Under the pieces are notes generated by a model, which was not told the DNA's origin, ran no database searches, and saw nothing but the letters and a program-made list of their open reading frames with translations. DNA of 64,000 bases, taken from assembly GCA_963777665.1 (NCBI GenBank), contig CAVZRJ010000004.1, forward strand, positions 62,001 through 126,000. The letters are read 5' to 3'. Of the stretch, positions 25,906 through 34,725 are shown piece by piece. The translations under genes and the position numbers were made by a program. Each line of letters begins with the position of its first letter. Within the stretch, counting starts at the first letter, position 1. This stretch comes from Bog-756 sp963777665 (GTDB lineage Bacteria; Actinomycetota; Acidimicrobiia; Acidimicrobiales; RAAP-2).

Positions 25906-27834
25906 GTGCGCAATCCCCATGCCGGCGAGCCGTTCGACACCTCCGACGCCGAGATCGCCGAAGCCCTCCTCGACGTCTCGATCCCGACGCTGCTGCTCTC
26001 GCTCGTGCACATGTCCGGCGACCCGGGAATCATCCGTGGCCGGCTGCGACCGGCCGGCCTCTTCCTCAACGAGGTGCAGGGGTACATGAGCGAGGAGGAC
26101 AAGGCCGACGCCCGTGCCCTCGCCCTCGAGGTCATCGGTGACTACCGGGCCCGCGGCTGTCCCGAGCCCGTCCCGCTCCCCGCCGAGCTGCTCCACGAGA
26201 TGATGACCTGGTTGGTCTGCGAGGACGTTCCCGAGGAGTACGTCCCGCTGCTGATGGAGGAGATGGAGCTCGACGGCCGGGACGCGCGCCGGGTGGAGAT
26301 GGCCGGCAGTGACTCCGACCGAGCGGCGTTCCCGGTGGTGGTGGTCGGCTGCGGCCAGTCGGGCCTGCTGGCCGGCATCCGCCTGCTCGAGGCCGGCATC
26401 CCCTTCACGATCCTCGAGAAGAACGCTGGCGTGGGCGGCACCTGGTGGGAGAACTCCTACCCGGGTGCACGGGTCGACGTGGGCAACCACTTCTACTGCT
26501 ACAGCTTCGAGCCGAGCGACCACTGGACCGAGTACTTCGCCCGCCAGCCCGAGCTCCAGCGCTATTTCGCCTCGGTCATGGACAAGTACGGCATCGGGAG
26601 CCATGTCCGGTGGGAGACGGAAGCCCTCGGCGCCATATGGGACGACGAGACAGCCACCTGGTCGGTGCGGGTACGCGCCGCCGACGGCACGGAGGGCGTA
26701 CTCGACGCCCGCGCGATCATCTCGGCCGTCGGCCAACTCAACCGTCCCCATCTCCCCGACATCCGCGGCCAGGAGACCTTTGCCGGGCCCGCGTTCCATT
26801 CGGCCCGCTGGGACCACGGTGTCGCACTCGAGGGTCGGCGGGTGGCCATGATCGGGGCTGGGGCGAGCGGATTCCAGATCGCCCCGACCATCGCGCCGGC
26901 GGTCGGGCACCTGACCGTCTTCCAGCGGACCGCCCAGTGGATGTTCCCGAACCCCAACTACCACGCGACGGTGGGCCCGGGGGTGCGCTGGGCGCTCCGC
27001 CACCTACCCTTCTACGGCCGGTGGTACCGGTTCCTCATCTTCTGGCCCGGCTGCGACAAGGGCCTCGAGGCCGCCCGGGTCGACGCCGACTACCCCGACC
27101 AGCAGCGGGCGGTGAGCGAGACCAACGAGCTCACCCGGCAGATGTTCACCGACTGGATCGCCGGCCAGATCGGCGACGACCCAGACCTGCTGGCAAAGGT
27201 CGTCCCCGACTACCCGGCCACCGGAAAACGCACGCTGCAGGACAACGGTGCGTGGCTGTCCGCACTCACCCGCGACAACGTGGACCTGGTCCGTACCGCG
27301 ATCGACCGCATCGAGCCGGACGCGGTGGTCACCGTCGACGGCGCACGGTACCCGGCCGACGTGATCGTCTACGCGACCGGGTTCGAAGCGACGCGGATGC
27401 TGGCGCCGATGGAGATCACCGGACGGGACGGGGTCGACCTGCGCACGATGTGGGGGGAACGGCCGGCGGCCTACCTCGGGATCACCGTTCCCGGATTCCC
27501 CAACTTCTTCTGCATGTACGGCCCGGGCACCAACCTGGCCCACGGCGGCAGTCTCATCTTCCACTCCGAGTGCCAGATGCGCTACATCACCCGGTGCCTC
27601 GAGGCGCTCGTGGTCGGGGACCACCGGTCGATGGAGCCCCGACGGGAGCGCTACGACGACTGGCACGAGCGGAGCCAGCGCGAGATCAAGAAGCTGGTGT
27701 GGTCCCAGCCCTCGGTCAAGCACTCCTTCTTCAAGAACTCGCACGGGGAGATCCACGTGCTGAGCCCCTGGCGCCTGGTCGACTACTGGGCGTGGACGAA
27801 GGAGCCGGACCTCTCGGACTTCGTCATCCGCTGA
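25906..27834 (+). CDS. Baeyer-Villiger flavin monooxygenase
   Basis: A 642-residue FAD/NADPH enzyme. The first dinucleotide motif is GCGQSG (about 144-149), the second GAGASG, and the Baeyer-Villiger fingerprint FAGPAFHSARW matches FxGxxxHxxxW. It has a roughly 135-residue N-terminal helical extension before the FAD domain, as in the longer cyclic-ketone and steroid monooxygenases. It converts a ketone to an ester or lactone. GTG 25906 is leaderless-type: TAGTGT ends 6 nt upstream. Confidence 0.95.
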   Translation: MRNPHAGEPFDTSDAEIAEALLDVSIPTLLLSLVHMSGDPGIIRGRLRPAGLFLNEVQGYMSEEDKADARALALEVIGDYRARGCPEPVPLPAELLHEMMTWLVCEDVPEEYVPLLMEEMELDGRDARRVEMAGSDSDRAAFPVVVVGCGQSGLLAGIRLLEAGIPFTILEKNAGVGGTWWENSYPGARVDVGNHFYCYSFEPSDHWTEYFARQPELQRYFASVMDKYGIGSHVRWETEALGAIWDDETATWSVRVRAADGTEGVLDARAIISAVGQLNRPHLPDIRGQETFAGPAFHSARWDHGVALEGRRVAMIGAGASGFQIAPTIAPAVGHLTVFQRTAQWMFPNPNYHATVGPGVRWALRHLPFYGRWYRFLIFWPGCDKGLEAARVDADYPDQQRAVSETNELTRQMFTDWIAGQIGDDPDLLAKVVPDYPATGKRTLQDNGAWLSALTRDNVDLVRTAIDRIEPDAVVTVDGARYPADVIVYATGFEATRMLAPMEITGRDGVDLRTMWGERPAAYLGITVPGFPNFFCMYGPGTNLAHGGSLIFHSECQMRYITRCLEALVVGDHRSMEPRRERYDDWHERSQREIKKLVWSQPSVKHSFFKNSHGEIHVLSPWRLVDYWAWTKEPDLSDFVIR

Positions 27835-27878
27835 GCACCAGCGCCGGGGGCGTGGGGAGCGGGAACCGGCATGGGAAC

Positions 27879-28274
27879 TCAGACCCCCACCACCTCGACG
27901 AGATCGCCGAGCCCGACGAAGTCGTCAGGGTTGCGGGTGTAGAGCACGAGACCGTTGGCGTGGGCCGTCGCGGCGATGAGCAGGTCGGCAACGCGGCGCC
28001 GGTGCGACCGGCCGGCGCCGGCGAGGGCGGCCAGGGCCTGACCGTAGCTCCGTGCCGTCGAGGCGTCGAAGGAGAGCGGCTCGAAGGTCGCCTCGACCTG
28101 TTGCAGACGAGCCTGGCGACGCGCCCTCTCGACCGGCGTCGAGGCGAGATGCGGGCCGGCGGCCAGTTCGGCGAGGGTGATCGCGCTCAGCGCGGCTTCG
28201 TCCGGCAGAGCGGCTGCCACGGCCGGATCGTCCCAGTCGATGACCACGGAGGTGTCGAGGAGCCCTGCCGACAT
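27879..28274 (-). CDS. vapC: VapC-like PIN-domain toxin
   Basis: A 131-residue PIN nuclease. Acidic residues appear in order: LLDTSVVID (Asp7), LAELAAG and VADLLIAATA, followed by VLYTRNPDDF, the typical fourth-acid region. It is expected to cleave tRNA or rRNA. The ATG directly follows the antitoxin TAG stop (TAGATG). The target and activity are not shown by the sequence. Confidence 0.93.
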   Translation of the reverse strand: MSAGLLDTSVVIDWDDPAVAAALPDEAALSAITLAELAAGPHLASTPVERARRQARLQQVEATFEPLSFDASTARSYGQALAALAGAGRSHRRRVADLLIAATAHANGLVLYTRNPDDFVGLGDLVEVVGV

Positions 28275-28523
28275 CTACAGCCGTGGATCGATGAGCGCAT
28301 CGAGATCGGCCCGGAACGACGCGCCGTCGACAGGCGGCCCACCGGCGGCGAGCGCCACGATCTCAGCCCTCGGGACGAAGGTCCGGCGCGCGACCCGCAC
28401 CGGGACGAGCTCGGCCACCGGGACGCCGTTTCGGGTCACGACGAAACTCTCGCCGCCGGCGACCGCATCGATCACCTTGGCGTTGTCGTTGCGGAGCTCA
28501 CGCTGAGGGATGGTCCTCTTCAT
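28275..28523 (-). CDS. vapB: Phd/VapB-type antitoxin
   Basis: An 82-residue antitoxin. IPQRELRNDNAKVIDAVAGG and FVVTRNGVPVAELVPV are the Phd/YefM N-terminal DNA-binding fold; the charged C-terminal part would wrap the toxin. It is first in the operon, directly abutting vapC. Transcription probably starts near the ATG, since TACAAT lies 11 nt upstream within an inverted repeat, which suggests autorepression. Confidence 0.92.
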   Translation of the reverse strand: MKRTIPQRELRNDNAKVIDAVAGGESFVVTRNGVPVAELVPVRVARRTFVPRAEIVALAAGGPPVDGASFRADLDALIDPRL

Positions 28524-28534
28524 TGGTATGGGTG

Positions 28535-28564
28535 ATTGTAGCCCATAGCGCTACAAAGGGCTAC
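28535..28564 (-). promoter_or_regulatory. vapBC promoter with inverted-repeat operator
   Basis: On the minus strand the -10 box is TACAAT (28540-28535). It overlaps two nested inverted repeats: TGTAG with CTACA (28537-28555), and GTAGCCC with GGGCTAC (28538-28564). Binding of the VapB-VapC complex here would block transcription. Nesting two palindromes with a shared arm could give conditional cooperativity. Confidence 0.65.
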
Positions 28565-28595
28565 GGATCTCCGGGAGCACACTGACCTGAGCGGA

Positions 28596-28650
28596 CAGAA
28601 CGGACTGGGCAGACCGTTCTGCCGCTCGCTACTATCGAACATATGTTCGT
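28596..28650 (+). promoter_or_regulatory. SOS (LexA) box and promoter of the imuA operon
   Basis: TCGAACATATGTTCGT (28635-28650) matches the actinobacterial LexA box TCGAAC-N4-GTTCGA in 11 of 12 fixed positions. It overlaps the ATG of imuA. TACTAT (28630-28635) lies 7 nt before that ATG, giving a leaderless start under LexA. Just upstream, CAGAACGG and CCGTTCTG (28596-28603, 28614-28621) form a perfect 8-bp inverted repeat with a 10-nt spacer, a possible second protein site. Confidence 0.9.
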
Positions 28651-29422
28651 AGCACCTCCCCGACGACGGGACGCGGATACCCGGGGAACGGGGATGGCCG
28701 GCGTAGCGGGGACGACCCCGTCCCCCCGGGGGAGCCTGGAACGTGGGCTCGACACGACCGCCCTCGCCGCCCTGGCCCTGATGGGCGAGCGTGCCCGCCC
28801 GGTCGCCGCCGGCCGGACCCGCCTCCTCCCGGTGGCGGCACCGTTGGCCGGGCTGCTGCCGGACGGGGTCCTGCGCCGGGGGACGACCCTGATGGTGCAC
28901 GGTCCCGCGGACGGTGGCGCCCTCAGCGTGGCGCTGGCCCTGGTGTCCGCGGCCTCGGCCGCCGGCTCGTGGTGCGCGCTGGTCGGGCATCCCGCTCTCG
29001 GTGCGGTCGCCGCCAACGACCTCGGCATCGACCTCGGACGGTTGGCCGTGCTCCCCCGGCCGGGGCCGGCATGGGGCGAGGCCACCGCCGCGCTGCTCGA
29101 GGGGGTCGACCTGGTGGTGCTGTGCCCCCCCTTCCCACCGCGGCCGGCCATGGCCCGCCGGCTGGTGGCACGGGCGCGGGTGCGCGGAGCCGTGCTGGTG
29201 GTGGTGGCGGGTCGTGCCGGCTGGCCCGAGCCACCCGACCTCCGGTTCCGGGTCGACGAGGTGGTGTGGGAGGGGGTCGGGGCCGGCGAGGGATACCTCC
29301 GCCGGCGACGGATGACGGTGACCGCGGCCGGGCGCCGGTCCGCCAGCCGGCCGGCCAGCCGGCAGCTGTGGCTGCCCGCACCCGACGGGACGGTGGGCGG
29401 GGTCGGGGACCCGGGGATCTGA
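28643..29422 (+). CDS. imuA: ImuA-type RecA-like mutasome protein
   Basis: About 259 residues, degenerate RecA-fold with no intact Walker A (the loop reads GPADGGA). Such proteins pair with ImuB and DnaE2 in SOS mutagenesis. LALVSAASAAGSWCALVGHP and VVLCPPFPPRPAMARRLV lie at the strand positions of the fold. ATG 28643 fits leaderless transcription from the LexA-controlled promoter; ATG 28694 would avoid overlap with the LexA box. The imuB ATG follows the stop after one base. Confidence 0.82.
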   Translation: MFVAPPRRRDADTRGTGMAGVAGTTPSPRGSLERGLDTTALAALALMGERARPVAAGRTRLLPVAAPLAGLLPDGVLRRGTTLMVHGPADGGALSVALALVSAASAAGSWCALVGHPALGAVAANDLGIDLGRLAVLPRPGPAWGEATAALLEGVDLVVLCPPFPPRPAMARRLVARARVRGAVLVVVAGRAGWPEPPDLRFRVDEVVWEGVGAGEGYLRRRRMTVTAAGRRSASRPASRQLWLPAPDGTVGGVGDPGI

Positions 29423-29423
29423 C

Positions 29424-30503
29424 ATGGACCGCCTGCTCGTCGTGCGCTGCCCCGAGCTCGTGGAGGAGGACGAGGGCGGGGCCGCCCTCCGCGCCTTCGC
29501 CGCGGTGGTCGCCAGGATCGAGACCCTCTGCCCCTGGGTGACCACCGTGCGACCCGGCATCTGTTCGCTGCCGGCACGCGGGCCCGCCCGCTACTTCGGT
29601 GGCGAGGCCGCCCTGGCCGACCTCGTCCGTGACACGGCCTCGGCCGTCACCCCGGCCGAGGTGGGGGTGGCCGACGGGCTGTTCGCCGCTGTGCTGGCCG
29701 CCCGCCGGAGCCTGGTCGTCCCGGTCGGGGGGACCCCGGAGTTCCTCGCTCCGCTGCCGGTCGGCATCCTCGGCCTGCCCGACCTCGCCGAGTTGCTCGG
29801 CCGCCTGGGCATCCACACGCTCGGGGAGTTCGCCGCGCTGCCCGAGGCCCACGTGCTCGGGCGGTTCGGGGCAGACGGCGCCCTCGGCCACCGGGTCGCC
29901 GGGGGCCGGACCGGCGAGGCGGCCGGCCTGCGCATGGCCCGCGGCGACCGGCGCCGGACCACCGGAGGGGACCCTGCGGTGCCGGTGGTGACCGAGCCCG
30001 GCTTCTGGGGCGGGGTGAGCGACACCGACGCCCGGGCGGCCAGGTGCCTGGACGCCGTCCAGGACCTCCTCGGCCCCGACGGCGTGGTCACCGCCCACCT
30101 CCAGGGCGGGCGCGGGCCGGTGGAGCGCGCCCGCTTCGTCACCTGGAACGCCCGGGCCGAGCAGAAGGGCCGGGACGGTGGCGCCCCATGGCCCGGGCGG
30201 CTCCCCCCGCCGGCCCCGGCTGTCGTCCACCCCGCACCCCTCCGCGCCGATCTGGCCGATGCCCGCGGGGGACCGGTGCGGGTCTCGGGACGCGGCCTGC
30301 TCACCTCCCCGCCCGACCGCCTCTCGGTGGAGGAGGGGCCCTGGGCCGCGCTCTCCGGGTGGGCTGGGCCCTGGCCGTCGGACGAGCGGTGGTGGTCGCT
30401 GTCCCGGCGACGGGGTGCCCGACTGCAAGCGGTCACCGCGCCAGGCGCGCACCTGCTCCTGCTCGAACGGGGTCGCTGGTGGGTCGAAGCCACCTACGGC
30501 TAG
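29424..30503 (+). CDS. imuB: ImuB, Y-family polymerase-like protein
   Basis: A 359-residue Y-family-like protein without obvious catalytic acidic residues, as is usual for ImuB. LLVVRCPELVEED is the palm start, RPGICSLPARGPARYFGGE the following strand pair, and DLAELLGRLGIHTLGEFAALP the thumb HhH-type motif. It acts as an adaptor linking DnaE2 to the sliding clamp rather than as a polymerase. It is shorter than typical ImuB (about 450-550), mainly at the C-terminus. It lies between imuA and dnaE2 in one operon. Confidence 0.88.
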   Translation: MDRLLVVRCPELVEEDEGGAALRAFAAVVARIETLCPWVTTVRPGICSLPARGPARYFGGEAALADLVRDTASAVTPAEVGVADGLFAAVLAARRSLVVPVGGTPEFLAPLPVGILGLPDLAELLGRLGIHTLGEFAALPEAHVLGRFGADGALGHRVAGGRTGEAAGLRMARGDRRRTTGGDPAVPVVTEPGFWGGVSDTDARAARCLDAVQDLLGPDGVVTAHLQGGRGPVERARFVTWNARAEQKGRDGGAPWPGRLPPPAPAVVHPAPLRADLADARGGPVRVSGRGLLTSPPDRLSVEEGPWAALSGWAGPWPSDERWWSLSRRRGARLQAVTAPGAHLLLLERGRWWVEATYG

Positions 30504-30515
30504 CGGGACGGGACG

Positions 30516-33500
30516 ATGGCCTACGCCGAGCTCCACGCGCACTCCAACTTCTCCTTCCTCGACGGGGCCAGCCACCCCGAGGAGCTCGCCGCGGAGGCGG
30601 CCCGGCTCGGCCTCAGCGCCCTGGCCCTCACCGACCACGACGGCTTCTACGGTGTGGTCCGTTTCGCCGGGGCGGCCCGGGCCGTCGGCCTGCCCACCGT
30701 GTTCGGGGCCGAGCTCACCCTGTCGGGGACGGGCGCCGGCCACCCGCGTACGGGGATGCCCGACCCGGACGGCACCCACCTGGTGGTGCTGGCCCGCGAC
30801 CCCGAGGGGTACGCCCGCCTCGGGCGGGTCATCGCCGAGGCCCACCTGGCGGGCGGGGAGAAGGGCAAGCCGCTCCTCACCCTCGACGCCCTGGCCGACC
30901 ACCACGGCGGGCACTGGCAGGTCCTCACCGGCTGCCGCAAGGGGGCACTGGCCGCGGCGCTGACCGGGGAGGGCCCGCGCGCCGCGGGCCGCGCCCTCGA
31001 CCATCTCGTCGACCGCTTCGGGCGCGACCACGTGGCCGTCGAGCTCTGGGACCACGGCGCACCGCTCGACACCACCCGCAACGACGCCCTGGCCGTACTG
31101 GCCGCCGGACGGGGGGTGGACCCGGTCGCCACCAACAACGTGCACTACGCCACCCCCGCCCGCTTCCCGCTGGCCACCGCCCTGGCCGCCGTGCGGTCCC
31201 GACGGGCACTCGAGGACCTCGAGGGGTGGCTCCCCCCATCGCCCACCGCGTGTCTGCGGGGCGAAGCCGAGCAGACACGCCGGTTCGCCCGGTGGCCCGG
31301 GGCGGTCGAACGGGCGGCCGAGATCGGTGCCGCCTGCGCGTTCGACCTGCGCCTGGTGGCGCCACGGCTCCCCGACTTCCCGGTGCCCGAGGGGCACACC
31401 GAGCAGACCTGGCTGGTCGAGCTGGTCCGCCGGGGCGCCGCAGACCGCTACGGGCCGCAGGGGGCCGAGCGGGTCCCAGGTGCCTACGCCCGGCTCGACC
31501 ACGAGCTCGAGGTCATCGGCGCGCTCGGCTTCGCGGGGTACTTCCTCACCGTCTGGGACATCGTCCGCTTCTGCCGGGAGGAGGACATCCTCTGCCAGGG
31601 CCGGGGATCGGCCGCCACCTCGGCCGTCTGCTACGCCCTCGGCATCACCAACGTGGACGCGGTCTCCCTGGGGCTGCTCTTCGAGCGCTTCCTCTCCCCC
31701 GCCCGCGACGGCCCGCCCGACATCGACGTCGACATCGAGTCCTCGCGGCGCGAGGAGGTCATCCAGTACGTCTACGCCCGCTACGGGCGGCTGCACGCCG
31801 CCCAGGTGGCCAACGTGATCACCTACCGGTCCCGTTCCGCGCTGCGCGACGTGGGCAAGGCGCTCGGGCACACCGCCGACGAGGTGGACGTCTGGGCCAA
31901 GTCGGTCGAACGGGGTGAGCCCCTCGGTGAGCGGGAGGACCTCCCACCCCTGGTCCAGGAACTGGCCGGCGAGCTCCTCGACTTCCCCCGCCACCTCGGC
32001 ATCCATTCGGGCGGCATGGTCATCTGCGACCGTCCGGTGATCGAGGTCTGCCCGGTCGAGTGGGGCCGGATGCCGGGACGCAGCGTGCTCCAGTGGGACA
32101 AGGACGACTGCGCGGCGGCCGGCCTGGTCAAGTTCGACCTGCTCGGCCTCGGCATGCTCACCGCGCTCCACCACATGGTCGACCTGGTGCGCGCCTTCCA
32201 TCAGGTGGAGATCGACCTGGCACGACTCGAGCAGGAGCCACGAGGTCTACGACCTGCTGTGCCGGGCCGACACGGTGGGGGTGTTCCAGGTGGAGTCCCG
32301 GGCCCAGATGAACACCCTCCCCCGGGTGCAGCCGCGCTGCTTCTACGACCTGGCCATCGAGGTGGCCCTCATCCGTCCCGGGCCCATCCAGGGCAACGCC
32401 GTCCACCCCTACATCCGGCGTCGCAACGGGACCGAGCCGGTCACCTACCTCCACCCGCTGCTCCGGCCCTCGCTGGAGCGGACGCTCGGGGTCCCTCTCT
32501 TCCAGGAGCAGCTGATGCAGATCGCCATCGACGTGGCCGGGTTCACCCCGACCGAGGCGGACGAGCTGCGCCAGGCGATGAGCGCCAAGCGCTCCGGCGA
32601 GCGCATGGCCCGCCTGCGCGACCGCCTGTTCACCGGGATGGCCGGCCGCGGCGTGGACGGGGAGGTGGCCGAGCAGGTGTACACCGCGCTCGCCGCCTTC
32701 GCCAGCTTCGGGTTCCCCGAGAGCCACTCGGTGGCCTTCGCCCACCTCGTCTACTCGACCGCCTGGTGCAAGGTGCACTACCCGGCCGCCTTCACCGCCG
32801 GGTTGCTCAACGCCCAGCCGATGGGGTTCTGGTCCCCCCAGAGCCTGGTCGCCGATGCCAAGCGCCACGGGGTGGTCGTCCGGCGGCCCGACGTCAACGC
32901 GGGGCAGGCCGACGCATCCCTCGAGCCCGAGGAGCCCACCGAGCCGGCGGGGTGCGGGGCCACCGCCGGGGTGGCGCGGTGCGCCTCGGCCTCTCGTCGG
33001 TGCGCGGGGTGGGTGCGGAGACCGCGGCCCGGATCGAGGCGGGTGCCCCCTGGGCCCACATGGAGGACCTGGTGCGCCGCGCCGGGGTGAGCCGCGCCCA
33101 GCTCGAGGCGCTCGCCACTGCCGGCGCCCTCGACGGCCTGGCAGGAGCCGGGGCGGGTGGCGGCCGGCGTCCGGGACGAGGGACCGGACGCCGGTCCCTC
33201 GTCTGGGGGGCGGGCGCGGCGTCCCAGGCCACCGCGGACCGGCTGCCGGGGGTGGTCACCGGAGCAGAGCCGCCACCCCTTCCCGCGCCCACCCCGTGGG
33301 AGGGAGCCTCCGACGACCTCTGGTCACTCGGCATGACCCCGGACACCACGGCCATGGAACTGGCCCGGGGTGGACTGGACCGGCGCGGGGTGCTGCCGGC
33401 CGGCGCCCTGGCCGGCCGGTCGGCCGGGGAGCGGGTCACCGTCGGGGGGGTGGTCACCCACCGCCAGCAACCCGAGAGCGCCCGCGGAGCGGTGTTCCTG

Positions 33501-33701
33501 AACCTCGAGGACGAGACCGGGATGGTCAACATCGTGTGCTCCCGGGGTGCCTGGATCCGGTGGAAGTCGGTGGCCCGGTCCTGCCCGGCGCTCCTGGTAC
33601 GGGGTCGGGTCGAACGGTCGGAGGGGTCGATGACCCTGGTCGCCGAGAGATTCGAGCCGCTGCCACTCGGCCCAGTCCCGGCCTCACGAGACTTCCGCTG
33701 A
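30516..33701 (+). CDS. dnaE2: error-prone DNA polymerase DnaE2, two compensating frameshifts
   Basis: About 1,061 codons. The PHP domain opens AELHAHSNFSFLDGASHPEE, the polymerase core has FLSPARDGPPDIDVDIE with catalytic Asp residues, and the C-terminus contains an OB-fold. Near 32237 the frame moves forward by one and near 32970 it returns, so about 245 codons (GVFQVESRAQM to RPDVNAGQA) lie in the second frame. The protein is full length if both are corrected. DnaE2 does translesion synthesis with ImuA and ImuB. ATG 30516 has a purine-rich GGGACGGGACG before it. Confidence 0.93.
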   Translation: MAYAELHAHSNFSFLDGASHPEELAAEAARLGLSALALTDHDGFYGVVRFAGAARAVGLPTVFGAELTLSGTGAGHPRTGMPDPDGTHLVVLARDPEGYARLGRVIAEAHLAGGEKGKPLLTLDALADHHGGHWQVLTGCRKGALAAALTGEGPRAAGRALDHLVDRFGRDHVAVELWDHGAPLDTTRNDALAVLAAGRGVDPVATNNVHYATPARFPLATALAAVRSRRALEDLEGWLPPSPTACLRGEAEQTRRFARWPGAVERAAEIGAACAFDLRLVAPRLPDFPVPEGHTEQTWLVELVRRGAADRYGPQGAERVPGAYARLDHELEVIGALGFAGYFLTVWDIVRFCREEDILCQGRGSAATSAVCYALGITNVDAVSLGLLFERFLSPARDGPPDIDVDIESSRREEVIQYVYARYGRLHAAQVANVITYRSRSALRDVGKALGHTADEVDVWAKSVERGEPLGEREDLPPLVQELAGELLDFPRHLGIHSGGMVICDRPVIEVCPVEWGRMPGRSVLQWDKDDCAAAGLVKFDLLGLGMLTALHHMVDLVRAFHQVEIDLARLEQEPRGLRPAVPGRHGGGVPGGVPGPDEHPPPGAAALLLRPGHRGGPHPSRAHPGQRRPPLHPASQRDRAGHLPPPAAPALAGADARGPSLPGAADADRHRRGRVHPDRGGRAAPGDERQALRRAHGPPARPPVHRDGRPRRGRGGGRAGVHRARRLRQLRVPREPLGGLRPPRLLDRLVQGALPGRLHRRVAQRPADGVLVPPEPGRRCQAPRGGRPAARRQRGAGRRIPRARGAHRAGGVRGHRRGGAVRLGLSSVRGVGAETAARIEAGAPWAHMEDLVRRAGVSRAQLEALATAGALDGLAGAGAGGGRRPGRGTGRRSLVWGAGAASQATADRLPGVVTGAEPPPLPAPTPWEGASDDLWSLGMTPDTTAMELARGGLDRRGVLPAGALAGRSAGERVTVGGVVTHRQQPESARGAVFLNLEDETGMVNIVCSRGAWIRWKSVARSCPALLVRGRVERSEGSMTLVAERFEPLPLGPVPASRDFR

Positions 33702-33732
33702 CGCCGAGGAAAATCTCCTCCCAACGCTTGAC

Positions 33733-33793
33733 TACTATGCGTCACATGGTGAACACTAAGAGTGATGATGCAGTGCCTCCGCAACACCGATGA
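33733..33793 (+). promoter_or_regulatory. leaderless 15-codon leader ORF
   Basis: TACTAT (33733-33738) is followed after 7 nt by ATG 33746, which opens a 15-residue ORF (MVNTKSDDAVPPQHR). Its TGA overlaps the ATG of the next ORF at 33790 as ATGA. No similarity is recognised. Its position suggests translational coupling or attenuation of the downstream membrane-protein gene. Confidence 0.5.
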
Positions 33794-33990
33794 TTCACAT
33801 ACAGCACGCAGTCATTGACCGACCAGGCGTCCCCGGACGTAGCAAGACCCGTCGTAGCCAGGCGGTGCGGGATCCACGACCCCCGGGATATCCCCGGGAG
33901 CACCAGAACGGACACCCCACACCGACTGAGCCTTCAGTGACCACAATCCACCCCGTGACATCGGCAACAACAGGAGGCAGTGCTCAATGA
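33790..33990 (+). CDS. small Pro/Arg-rich ORF between leader and membrane protein
   Basis: A 66-codon frame that begins ATGA-coupled to a 15-codon leader and ends ATGA-coupled to the DUF2510 membrane protein. Its sequence is rich in Pro, Arg and Thr with no domain, and may be disordered. It could be a genuine short protein or simply a translated leader. The double coupling supports translation, but nothing shows function. A ribosome site for the next gene lies within it. Confidence 0.4.
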   Translation: MIHIQHAVIDRPGVPGRSKTRRSQAVRDPRPPGYPREHQNGHPTPTEPSVTTIHPVTSATTGGSAQ

Positions 33991-34664
33991 CCGCACAGAT
34001 CGCAGGTCCCAACGCATTCTCCATCGAGCTGGTGATCGCCCTGGTGGCCGTCTCGATGGCCGCCGGCGTGATCGACCTCTTCCGGCACCCGGGATGGGCC
34101 TGGCGGTCAACCGAGGAGAGCAGGATCGCCTACCTCGTCCTGATCCTCCTCCTTCCGCTGATCGGGCTCGGCATGTACGTCTTCGGGGCCCGGCCCAAGG
34201 TCGTGTCCGTCGCATCGGCGGGGCGGGCGGCGAGCCTCCCATTCGAGCGCTTCGGCGAGGAGTCGGTGCAGAAGCAGCGCCAGGACGGCCGGCCGCTCGG
34301 CACCATCGCCGCACCAGTGGCGCTCGGCAGCTTCGGCGAGATCCGCGGCGAGGGACCGTACCCCTTCGGGGAGCCCGCCTCGCTTCCGGTCGGTGGCGGC
34401 GGCAGCTTCGTGCACACCGGAGGCACCTCCACCCTGCGCTCACCGGTCGGACTGGCCCGCGCCTACCGGCCGCGCCAGCGCGACTCCGTCCCGGGCGTCG
34501 AGCGGGTGGCCGACACCGCCACCGGGAGCACGACCATGACCGTCCCGTCGGGTTGGAAAGCCGACCCGACCGGCCGTCACGAGTTCCGCTACTGGGACGG
34601 AGCGCACTGGACCGAGAACGTCGCCGACGCCGGGCTCCAGGACCGCGACGCCGTGACCGTCTGA
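33987..34664 (+). CDS. two-span membrane protein with DUF2510 domain
   Basis: A 225-residue protein. Two hydrophobic segments (about 10-30 and 47-66: VIALVAVSMAAGVIDLF and YLVLILLLPLIGLGMYVFG) flank a short charged loop. A disordered linker leads to a C-terminal DUF2510 domain (GWKADPTGRHEFRYWDGAHW), a small actinobacterial module with conserved Trp and Tyr residues. ATG has AGGAGG 9 nt upstream. Function unknown; DUF2510 often lies at the cytoplasmic tail of envelope proteins. Confidence 0.85.
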   Translation: MTAQIAGPNAFSIELVIALVAVSMAAGVIDLFRHPGWAWRSTEESRIAYLVLILLLPLIGLGMYVFGARPKVVSVASAGRAASLPFERFGEESVQKQRQDGRPLGTIAAPVALGSFGEIRGEGPYPFGEPASLPVGGGGSFVHTGGTSTLRSPVGLARAYRPRQRDSVPGVERVADTATGSTTMTVPSGWKADPTGRHEFRYWDGAHWTENVADAGLQDRDAVTV

Positions 34665-34725
34665 CCGGCGACTCCGCCGCACGGCACCCTTTCCCCTCTA
34701 CCGGCTGGTCCGTCTGTCCCCCCCG

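Noticed and set aside
28923..32201. 1,092-codon open frame on the minus strand
   Set aside because: It is antisense to imuA-imuB-dnaE2, which carry family motifs; long antisense frames are a by-product of GC-rich third positions.
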